A stretch of 24,725 nucleotides of DNA, taken from contig BFEA01000494.1 of NCBI GenBank assembly GCA_003427395.1, positions 179,835 to 204,559 of the forward strand. Reading direction: 5' to 3'. The stretch's first letter is position 1, and every line of letters begins with the position of its first letter. The notes under the pieces were generated by a model. The model ran no database searches. It had not been told where the DNA came from and saw nothing but the letters and a program-made list of their open reading frames with translations. Source of the stretch: Chara braunii (taxonomy: Eukaryota; Streptophyta; Charophyceae; Charales; Characeae). Position numbers and translations under genes: made by a program. Positions 17,621 through 24,725 of this stretch are shown piece by piece.

Positions 17621-17963
17621 GATCAATCTATCGTGACAGACGGTATGGCCGGCAGCAGCGCTTACCACTGTGGAGGGGGAGTGCTACGCATGTCCAGCGA
17701 GGAGGAGGAACCACTACGTCTCCGTGTCTGGAGTTTCGGGGAACTGCAACTGGGAACGGGTAGGGGATCGGGAGTGGGAGAGGTGGGGACAGCGATGAGG
17801 AAAACACTTGATGTGTTGAACTTCAAAGGCGGGCGCATCGAGTTGCTTCTGCATGGTATATGGGCGTGTAGGGCTTGAAAAACCCTACACTCCTATATTT
17901 TTTGTTTTGGAATCAGACTTTGTATAGGAGATGTGCAAAAAAAGCGGGGCCTTATAAAAAAAA
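17621..17963. other. Unassigned, possible 5' part of the retroelement
   Basis: The minus strand here may hold the start of gag or its leader. I see no LTR end and no tRNA-complementary primer site. Confidence 0.35.
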
Positions 17964-18182
17964 AGCTGAAAATTCAAAAAAAAAGTATTTTCGGGTGACA
18001 GTTATATATTTTTCTCAAGAAACAAAAATAACAATCATGGAGGGGAGGGAAAAAGATAAATAAATAAATAGTAAATTTTTGCAATACAAATAAAATTAAA
18101 TAAATAATAAAAATAAATGAAACAAGAATAAGCAAAAGTTTAGGAGAAAAAAAAATACTTTTTTTTTTTTGAATTTTCAGCT
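17964..18182. repeat. Inverted repeat, about 28-30-bp arms
   Basis: AGCTGAAAATTC followed by an A run and GTATTTT (17964-17991) is the reverse complement of AAAATAC, a T run and GAATTTTCAGCT (18152-18182), apart from homopolymer length. In addition TCGGGTGACAGTTATATATT then TTTCTC occurs at 17991-18016 and again in direct orientation at 18264-18289. Confidence 0.88.
18057..18118. repeat. (AAAT)n-like tract
   Basis: Imperfect AAAT units at 18057-18070 and 18088-18118, within the loop of the inverted repeat. Confidence 0.8.
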
Positions 18183-18329
18183 ACATTTCCCTCCCTCCCA
18201 TGGGGTACAAAAGTTGTCAAGAGGAAGGAGATTTTTTTTTTTTTTTCTTTTTTCTTCTCCTCGTCGGGTGACAGTTATATATTTTTCTCTCACCTCACAT
18301 ATTTTAAACCACCAGTACCTACCGGTTGT

Positions 18330-18915
18330 CAAGGCCCGACCCTAGAGCTACTGGTAGGCCTAACCTACAGCTACGGTGACGAGCCTCGAGGTACTGGTAC
18401 TTCGAGGACATCAAATTTGTTTACAATAAATGTGAAGAAAATGAAAAGCAAAACAAACGAAAAACAAAGAAGACTTTCTACCTGCAAGCATACCTTTCTA
18501 CCTCTCTTCCGTGAAGGGAGCTTCTCTCTCCCAGTGGAGGGAGGTAATGGCATGTTTTCCCCTTTGTCCTAGCGTTTAGGGTGCAGGGTTGGGGCCGCCG
18601 GTGGGGGCCCGGCTAACACAAGGACCGAGCATTTGCAACTAACTGTAACTGTGCCTCCCTTTTCATCTTCCCCCACCCCCATTGAGTAACAGTAGTGTCT
18701 AAAGCCAACACTCTCCCACACACCACACGCAACCCACTCACACACGCACTCACACCCGTGTTGGCTGAAGACCTTACTGATACCGACTGGGAGGACCCAG
18801 CTGACTATCTCAGTTGGTTGGCACCGAGCGTGCCACAGGCGGCCATCGGCCTTGGGGATTGAACCCATGACCTCCTGAATGCCACTTGTGTGCCTAACCA
18901 CTTGAGCAAAACAGC
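18330..18915 (-). mobile_element. Dispersed repeat R0, copy 2, with tRNA-like head
   Basis: It aligns with 105-470 over most of its length. Unlike copy 1 it keeps a tRNA-like head on the minus strand: A-box-like TTTTGCTCAAGTGG (ending near 18898) and B box GGGTTCAATCC (18866-18856), at tRNA spacing. Extra sequence around 18390-18480 has no match in copy 1. The head and the shared CTGTGCCTCCC core tie it to the SINEs at 2.1-3.4 and 22.5-23.0 kb, so R0 is probably a subfamily. Confidence 0.75.
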
Positions 18916-18969
18916 CTCAAATTAAAATTTCCAGAAAAATAAATGAAGAAATAAAGAAATGGGGAGGTA

Positions 18970-19292
18970 GAGGAGAGTAAGAGAAAACCAAGTCTTGGAT
19001 ATTTCAAAAATTTCATCAGCATTTCATTTTCCCCATCCGGTCGATGTGTCCAGTCAAGAAGAATGTTGGAGGAGAGTGAAGAGAAAACCAAGGTTTGGAT
19101 ATTTCAAAATTTTCATCAGCATTTCACTTTCCCCATGTGGTTGAAGTGTCAAATCAAGAAGAATGACCAAGTAAAAATGGACACTTTTGCCAGCACTTTG
19201 CTACCCCCAAGGGGTCAAAATGTCCTGTGAGAAGAGAGTAGGGAGAAAAGAGAAAATTTTGGCAGCACTTCGTTACCCCCAAGGGGTCAAAA
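18970..19292. repeat. Tandem repeats, about 100-bp then about 70-bp units
   Basis: Units at 18970 and 19070 share AGGAGAGT.AAGAGAAAACCAA, GGATATTTCAAAA, TTTCATCAGCATTTCA.TTTC and TCAAGAAGAATG. Two shorter related units follow with CAGCACTT.G.TACCCCCAAG and GGGTCAAAATGT (about 19190-19232 and 19253-19295). Confidence 0.88.
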
Positions 19293-19443
19293 TGTGCACG
19301 CCGATAGCAGAATAATAACTACGGGCTCTCCAGTTCATGAGGTTCCACCCTCCAGTGGCGGCGGCCTCACGGACGCTGCCCTCCAGTCCATGCGGCCCAC
19401 ATCCCCGCGAGCCCACCGGGGAAACAAGGTTTTCCCAACAGTG

Positions 19444-19484
19444 TAAGCCGGCCCTCGCAGGAGTGTCACGCGAGACCCGGCTTA
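19444..19484. other. Hairpin, 15-bp stem
   Basis: TAAGCCGGCCCTCGC (19444-19458) faces GCGAGACCCGGCTTA (19470-19484) with two mismatches and an 11-base loop. No T run follows, so I do not call a terminator. Confidence 0.8.
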
Positions 19485-19504
19485 TACTATAGATAGGGAA
19501 AGAA

Positions 19505-19602
19505 CAGGAGTCCCCTCTGCATTTTTCGCCAAATAAACAGGAGTCCCCTCTGCATTTTTTGCCAAATAAACAGGAGTCCCCTCCGCGTCTTTCGTCATAT
19601 AC
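19505..19602. repeat. 33-bp minisatellite, three units
   Basis: Units start CAGGAGTCCCCTC at 19505, 19538 and 19571. The first two are nearly identical and the third is diverged. Because 33 is a multiple of 3, a minus-strand frame (19482-19685) shows an 11-residue repeat (NAEGTPVYLAK). I do not treat that as evidence of a gene. Confidence 0.92.
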
Positions 19603-19784
19603 AAGCAGACCATTCTCTCAATGATGGACTGCTCTGGAAGTGACCAGTTCGATAGGTTTGAACGCATCGAACCCCGGTTCCACAATCCAGGGTCTGCTTT
19701 ACTGGCACTTCAATACCAGTCCACAAGTTTGCCCTTGGCAGTATGGTCATACACTCAGTAAGACACTTCACGTTCGGCCTTGGG

Positions 19785-20262
19785 CCAGTCCTAAAAGTGG
19801 CAGGCCACTTGTTTTGAAAATTCCTTGTAAAATGCAGGTTGCGGGTTCGAGGCCGGACAACCTCAGGCGCAAGCTGCAAGTGGGCTACAATGGTCTTGAA
19901 CTAGCGCCCGCTCTTGCGACGCCCCTTTCAAGTGGACCCCGGCGCACTCACATCTTAGGAATTGGTAAGCCTTTGGGGGACAGTCCCACTGGTTGCGTAG
20001 GCGGCTGATATATCGGGTGTGCTGATTCTGTAGTGTCCGTGTAGTGTTCTGTCCGCAGCGGCGGTAGAATACCTAGGGCTGTTCTATGGTGCAGCGTTCG
20101 GCAGGGGGAGGGTTGTCGCTGGGCGCCTGGGTACCTTAAATGGTCTAACGTTTCGGTCTGATGCCCTCCTCTCTGTGCCTGAGTGGTGCATGAGCTGCAT
20201 CTCCACTGTCAGTTGAGGACCCTGTCGGGCACACAACCCATTAAAAATAAAAATAAAAAATC
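19785..20262 (+). mobile_element. Probable second SINE family
   Basis: A tRNA-like start (TCCTAAAAGTGGCAGGCCAC, then a B-box-like GGTTCGAGGCC at 19844-19854) is followed by about 390 bp of unique body. It ends in ATTAAAAATAAAAATAAAAAA at about 20240-20260. This order of head, body and A-rich tail is SINE-like. A possible imperfect target duplication (TCACGTTCGGC before, TCACAGGTCCGGC after) is weak. Only one copy is in the window. Confidence 0.5.
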
Positions 20263-20274
20263 ACAGGTCCGGCT

Positions 20275-20292
20275 TTTTTTTTTTTTTTTTTT
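20275..20292. repeat. Poly(T) run
   Basis: About 18 T. Confidence 0.95.
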
Positions 20293-20604
20293 GAGGTAGG
20301 TAGCCTGTCGACTCTGGTGGTTTATTGGGGTATCAGGACAGCTGTCTTGATTTGGCTATTTCTGTGCCTAGATATTCCCCACTCCTACCTTCCGGGTTGA
20401 ATTGCGAGGTCCCCAGCCTCCTCTTTTGAGCTTTTATGAGAAGCCCTACAAGGGCCCCGTTCGATAAAACATCCAGTATACAACCCCAGACTTATGGGGG
20501 AATCTTTCATCGCCTATGAAAAGTTGTGAGGCTCGGGGCTACAGGACCTCAATGGGCGGCATCAGCAAAATAAGAGAAACAAAAGTGAGCAGCTGCCACT
20601 GACG
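20293..20604. other. Unassigned region
   Basis: No gene or repeat partner recognised. Confidence 0.5.
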
Positions 20605-20906
20605 GTTCGGAAAATCTGGCGCTCAGTGGAGGGCCGCCAGGATTGGGTGCCGGTTTGCAAGCCTTGAGATGTAGCTTCATCAACTTAGGCTCATGTGAGT
20701 TGGTGGTTTGAACAACAAGTTCACAGCCCCTGCCCCGGGCTTCTGGAGCACTCATTTGCATTGCCACTAAACTTTTGCAGGCTCGGGTCACTGGACCACA
20801 CTGATTGTTGACACCAGCAAGGAAAAAAAAAAAAAAAAGTGTGTGGCTGGGAATTCGAAAAAGATTGGCACGCAGTGGAAGGCCGCCAGGCCCAGGTGTG
20901 CTGGTG
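20605..20906. repeat. Direct repeat pair, 247-bp spacing
   Basis: TTCGGAAAATCTGGCGCTCA, then GTGGAGGGCCGCCAGG (20605-20653), resembles TTCGAAAAAGATTGGCACGC, then AGTGGAAGGCCGCCAGG (20852-20906). An A run (20822-20838) lies just before the second unit. Confidence 0.78.
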
Positions 20907-21179
20907 GTGGCATAAACCACCAGTACTTCCCCCAGCTAACTGGCCGTGGACGAGTAAAAACGTTTCCAGTCGGATGAACTTGGGCGCACCTGTAGTGGCC
21001 AGTACATTTCCTAAAATCGTGACTTGTTAGCGGGCAGAACTTTAGGAAGTACCGGTGGCTTAATACCCGAATCCTACAAATTGCACTCCCTTCAGTGTAC
21101 TTTCTTTCATTTTTCCTTTTTCTCCCCTCATGCTATTCTCTGCAGATATGAGAAAAGAAGATTCAACCCACCAGATGCC

Positions 21180-21230
21180 GATTGTCGGTGTGAGCCGATT
21201 GCCGGTGTGAGCCGATTGTCGGTGTGAATT
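21180..21230. repeat. 17-bp tandem repeat, three units
   Basis: GATTGTCGGTGTGAGCC is repeated at 21180, 21197 and 21214 with minor changes. Confidence 0.93.
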
Positions 21231-21474
21231 GGCATATTCTTGTTTGGCCCGCTTCGGCCCATTGTGTGCGTACTGCTCACCGTGGCACTTCACTATGAGT
21301 GAATTTAATGATTTCATTCTTTGACTGAACGACATGTTACGTGCAGCAATTTGTATTCAAATGATCGCAACAAAAGTCTACATCCATCTCCCCTGTTATC
21401 CCTTGCATGTACCTCATGTGTGCAAGGAGACGAATGCCAATTACGCCCACCACAAAAAAAAGGAAAACTACCGT

Positions 21475-21576
21475 CTTCCCCCAAAGGTAATGTACGATCA
21501 TTATAAGAGTTTTTGCCTCACCTTTTCAAGTCCAGATGCAGCAGAAATGACCGTACATTCTATTTGTGGGAAGAAG
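21475..21576. mobile_element. Foldback element, related to 24.25 kb
   Basis: The left arm (21475-21504, CTTCCCCCAAAGG, TAATGTACGATCATTAT) and right arm (21545-21576, AAATGACCGTACATTC, TATTTGTGGGAAGAAG) are imperfect inverted repeats. They match the arms at 24254-24347. It may be a small MITE-like unit. Target duplications were not resolved. Confidence 0.65.
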
Positions 21577-21725
21577 GTAGGGCAATGCCACGGTTTCAGT
21601 TTGAAAATGTGTTTCAGTCGCCATTTCGCGACTGATGCATCAAACTGAGGAAGATCGGATATGTTGTATTCGAGGGATGCCTGAACTGGATTTAGAACTG
21701 AATTTGCGACTGTGCCCTAGTTACA

Positions 21726-21741
21726 CCCCCCCCCCCCCCCC
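21726..21741. repeat. Poly(C) run
   Basis: Run of 16 C. Confidence 0.95.
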
Positions 21742-21907
21742 ACAAAAACAATGGCAGCCTCACAGACCACACGGCAGATAGAAGATGACGCTGTCAATCT
21801 CTTTTGCGGCCGCTGCAGAGACTGGTAAGTCATATCACTCTGTCCCTCTCCATATCCGCAAACCAAAAGCAGAGGCAAGTGTATTTGATTTAGCCACCAC
21901 CAAGTAC

Positions 21908-21908
<1 letters not shown>

Positions 21909-21938
<30 letters not shown>
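21909..21938. repeat. (ATC)n microsatellite
   Basis: About ten ATC units, followed by imperfect CATCAT-rich sequence to about 21995. The His- and Asp-rich frames over it (plus 21785-22036, minus 21717-22211) come from this repeat. Confidence 0.95.
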
Positions 21939-21999
21939 GTACTCATCATCGATGTCATCATCCTCAGCGTAATCCTTATGCTTATCATCATTATGCTGA

Positions 22000-22498
22000 T
22001 TGTCCTCATCTACTCCTCGTTCCAAACTGTGTATGAAACTCTGGCCTGATCTCATTGGTGTGAATCTCCTTGAGTTCAATCTTGTCCCTGCAAGCCAGAA
22101 ACACACAACAAAACCCCCTCCCCGTCCCATCTCTCCTCTCCATTCTCTCCTTACACCAACTCCATCCCAGCCAGTGTGAACCCTCAGGGCCCCAGCACAT
22201 AAGAGAGTCACAGAAACAGCAATGGTTCATTATCTCCTGGACGGTACTGGGCCTACGAAGTCACGGGCAGAAAGATAAGACGGATACGTGACTATTATTT
22301 TTCAATATTGCTTAATTATTTAAAAAGGGCAACGGCTTCAGGGTGTTATCACCGGACTCCCCGGCCCCAAGTAAACATATGTTTCCAAAATTATTTGATT
22401 TCACTTCATCTGACTGCATCTGGATTTGGCCATGCGTCTGTATTTCAAGAGATCTCAACTGAGATAGGGTTTTTAATAGGATAGGTTGTGATCTCTTT
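22000..22498. other. Unassigned region
   Basis: C-rich on the plus strand to about 22200. No recognised gene or repeat partner. Confidence 0.45.
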
Positions 22499-23008
22499 TT
22501 GTTTTTTTACGGCTAATTCTTATAAGCCCAACCAATTCAATTACCTGTCCGACCGATCAGGACGGGCCTTTCAGGCCTTTGTTTTTTGTCATTGAAGTAT
22601 TACAGCGAACCGTGTAGCCGCCACATGATTGCTCAAGCATCCAACAAGGGAACATGCGAGAGCTGCAACCACAGGCAGGTTCAATAGCTGCCAAAGCAGG
22701 TGGGCTATACCGGCCAGGGGTCAGCCAGGACCATCATGACCAACCTTCTTCGATGGGCCAGTCGCTGTGCCTCCGCTCGAGCTCCCTCCCCCTACGGACA
22801 TCACCAGTCTCTGGTCAATCTGTCCGCTATTGGTCGATAAAATAATTTGTTCAGTTTGGGAGCTCCAAACAATTCGATTAGGTGCCATTAAACGAAGATT
22901 TAAAGTCGTCAGGTTTATCACTCACTTTGCACTTGGTCACTGCCACTCGGGATTGAACCGGAGACCTCTTGAATGGCACTTGCCTTGCCAAACGAGCTAG
23001 ACGGCTGA
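22499..23008 (-). mobile_element. tRNA-derived SINE, copy 3 (most complete)
   Basis: On the minus strand the head has A box TAGCTCGTTTGG (22999-22988) and B box CCGGTTCAATCCC (about 22960-22948), a few bases closer together than in copy 1. The body carries the blocks shared with copies 1 and 2 (GACTGGCCCATCGAAGAAG, GGCTGACCCCTGGCC). The 3' end reads TTGAATTGGTTGGGCT, TATAAGAATTAGCCGT and then an A-rich tail (T-rich on the plus strand, 22497-22509). It shows the empty site for the U6 insertion of copy 2. Confidence 0.8.
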
Positions 23009-23288
23009 AAAAGTCGTTACCTATTTCAATCACTTCTTCGACTTGATTGCAGACTTTGTGCTTCTTAGACCACTTCAATCAGCTGCCAAGTAGTTAAAAT
23101 AGGAAACGAATTTGTGTACCTTTCCCCGCTTGAAAACAAAATCCGCAGCGATTAACATGGGAGGTTGGGGACCTCCCGTTCACAAACACCCGGAAAAGGA
23201 TACTTTTAAACGAGCAAAAAAAACGACAGGAAAAGAGAACTAAAAAATCAACATTGAACATTCAAAAAAAAAAACAACCGCCCGCGCG

Positions 23289-23289
<1 letters not shown>
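23009..23289. other. Unassigned spacer
   Basis: No gene recognised. A-rich near 23215-23277. Confidence 0.5.

Positions 23290-23332
<43 letters not shown>
23290..23332. repeat. (AG)n microsatellite
   Basis: About 21 AG units. Confidence 0.97.
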
Positions 23333-23336
<4 letters not shown>

Positions 23337-23423
23337 GTATTGAAATGAGCAAAATGAGAAACGTGTTCCTGGGAAACCCATTCTCATTTTCCAAGTTGGA
23401 AAACGTGGCTGCAGCCAATGCAC

Positions 23424-23468
23424 CTCTCTCTCTCTCTCTCTCTGTGTCTGTGTGTGTGTGTGTGTGTT
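23424..23468. repeat. (CT)n-(GT)n microsatellite
   Basis: CT repeats to 23443, then GT repeats to 23468. A further short GT run lies at 23514-23529. The CT tract can pair with the AG tract about 90 bp upstream. Confidence 0.95.
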
Positions 23469-23529
23469 GTGTCATATTAACTGCGCCAGACTGTTTCATT
23501 GCTTTCATCGGGCTTGTGTGTGTGTGTGT

Positions 23530-24033
23530 ATGTGCGCATTTCTCATTTGCAAAATGGGGACGAATCTTACCACATTCAAGGGCTGATCCATTGCCATTTG
23601 CAAAATAACAATATTAGTAAATTTTTAAAAATAAGGTGTAGCATCTGTTCTGATCAGTTCAATATGTGATCCAATGTCAACCCGGATACATATATTTAAA
23701 AAAAAAAAAAAACAAACTTACATGTAGGCAAACGAGATTCTCCTTAATCCGGCTAAGGTCTTTCTTCTTCATAGATTCATATGGTTTTAAATTCCGTTTA
23801 ATACATAAAAGAAATGTATACGCTATATTTTCTCCTTACTGATTAATTAATAGATAAGATTATGTGATACATCAGACTATTTTATCTGTTCTTTTAATTA
23901 TCCTTTTCTGTCAAAGAAAACAAAGAAACAATTAGCATCCGCTTTTGTTTTTACAATCATAGGTTGATGAAAATATTAGTCTGATAGTCAACAAGGCGAC
24001 TACACCGAGTCCGAACTCCACTCGAAACAGCTT
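23530..24033. other. Unassigned AT-rich region
   Basis: Contains an A run at about 23698-23712. No gene or repeat partner. Confidence 0.5.
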
Positions 24034-24347
24034 TTTCCCCCAAATACAACCTACCGTCATTATAGCTGTATTTAGACAGAAAGATACCCCAAATACAGCA
24101 CGAAACCGCTTTTATAATTATGCCTAACAAGAAACAGCTTTTAATTATGCCTACCTTCTTCCCCCAAATACAACCTACCGTCATTATAGCTGTATTTAGA
24201 CAGAAAGATACCCCAAATACAGAACGAAACAGCTTTTACCTATGCCAAGCATCTTTCCCCGAATACAACGTACAGTCATTATAGCTGTAACTAGACTGAA
24301 AGATACCCGAACTACAGCAATAATGACCGTACGTTGTATTCGGGAAA
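24034..24347. mobile_element. Foldback repeat array, three units plus inverted arm
   Basis: Units starting near 24034, 24159 and 24254 share CCCCAAATACAACCTACCGT, CATTATAGCTGTATTTAGAC and AGAAAGATACCCC, the third being diverged. Units 1 and 2 each contain CTGTATTT..AAATACAG (24066-24098, 24190-24222), a perfect 8-bp stem. The third unit is followed by its own reverse complement. Its left arm (CCGAATACAACGTACAGTCA, then TTAT) pairs with ATAATGACCGTACGTTGTAT, then TCGG, ending near 24343, with one mismatch. GCTGTA/TACAGC extends the stem inward. The arms match the foldback at 21475-21576. Confidence 0.8.
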
Positions 24348-24640
24348 AAAGGTTGTGCTGAGATACATACCTGCATTCGAATTCCGGTCAAAACAGCTCA
24401 CGCTTAAGAGTTCTGAGATACAAGCCTGCTTAGTTCTGCCTCCACTCGAACCAGCATTTTATTCCTGCTTAGAGTGTCATCCCACCCTCCGTACAGTTAG
24501 CTAGTAGTGTAAAAAAATTGGAAAAAGGGGCAGAAGCGGTCGGGGCGTGAAAGGAAAGAAGGGAAAAAAAAGTACTCCAGGGTCCCGCTGTGGAAGTGAG
24601 GTGAAATTGAAAGAAGAATGAAGCTTACTCCATATATTGT
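24348..24640. other. Unassigned spacer
   Basis: No gene or repeat partner recognised. Confidence 0.5.
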
Positions 24641-24659
24641 CACATTGTGAATCAGAGCG

Positions 24660-24720
24660 CAAAAAAGGGAAAAGAAAAAAGGAAAAGGAAAAAAGGGGAA
24701 GGGGAAGGAGGTAAGGAAAG
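24660..24720. repeat. Purine-rich tract
   Basis: A and G almost exclusively, in runs of AAAA and GGGG. It is simple-sequence DNA at the window edge. Confidence 0.9.
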
Positions 24721-24725
24721 CTCCA

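Noticed and set aside
19444-19484. Rho-independent terminator
   Set aside because: A good hairpin, but no T run follows and the genome is eukaryotic.
21717-22211. Asp-rich 164-aa minus ORF and His-rich plus ORF
   Set aside because: The acidic and His-rich parts are the ATC microsatellite. The rest has no motif.

Overview
This window looks like repeat-dense nuclear DNA from a eukaryote of the green-plant lineage. No prokaryotic operon structure is visible and no intact protein-coding gene can be supported. The lineage clue is a U6 spliceosomal RNA copy at about 2803-2910. Its 5' stem (TCCTTCGGGACATC) and 3' end (CACAAATC.AGAAATGGTCCAA) follow the plant/green-algal form of U6 rather than the animal form. 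Long runs of simple repeats, tRNA-headed SINEs, small inverted-repeat transposons and a decayed Ty3/gypsy gag all fit a large streptophyte genome. A charophyte alga or early land plant is possible, but that is a guess from texture.

Layout. 1-1.1 kb: pyrimidine-rich tract, one copy of a dispersed repeat (R0), a GT microsatellite, then a MITE (copy A) carrying a nested 71-bp module. 1.1-3.5 kb: short tandem repeats, then two minus-strand tRNA-derived SINEs. The second SINE is interrupted by a U6 retrocopy with an 18-bp target duplication. 3.5-8.7 kb: diverged repeats, a 205-bp tandem duplication, a 221-bp repeat pair and a few weak coding remnants (4.6-5.1 kb minus, 5.35-5.88 kb plus, 8.2-8.4 kb plus). 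8.7-12.5 kb: AT-rich, with MITE copies B and C of the same family and a clean 236-bp tandem duplication. 13.3 kb: a 41-base G run. 14.4-15.5 kb: a 1.1-kb element with 40-bp terminal inverted repeats, palindrome clusters, a possible captured exon pair and a GT/GA/CA microsatellite able to fold into a cruciform. 15.6-17.9 kb: GC-richer minus-strand remains of a Ty3/gypsy gag, broken by frameshifts and stops. 17.9-24.7 kb: a second R0 copy, tandem repeats, another SINE-like unit, two related foldback elements, a third copy of the tRNA-headed SINE, more microsatellites and a purine-rich edge.

The features do not form a working pathway; the window is a record of successive insertions. The relative order can be partly read. 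The U6 copy landed in an existing SINE, and the 71-bp module landed in an existing MITE. MITE B may sit inside an older element. The strongest candidates for undescribed families are the MITE with CTAGGCTACCAG ends and 8-bp duplications, the 40-bp TIR palindrome element, the tRNA-headed SINE family, and the foldback repeat at 21.5 and 24.0-24.35 kb. I found no CRISPR array, rRNA gene or intact tRNA gene. Ambiguous bases occur at 264, 312, 314 and 7605.
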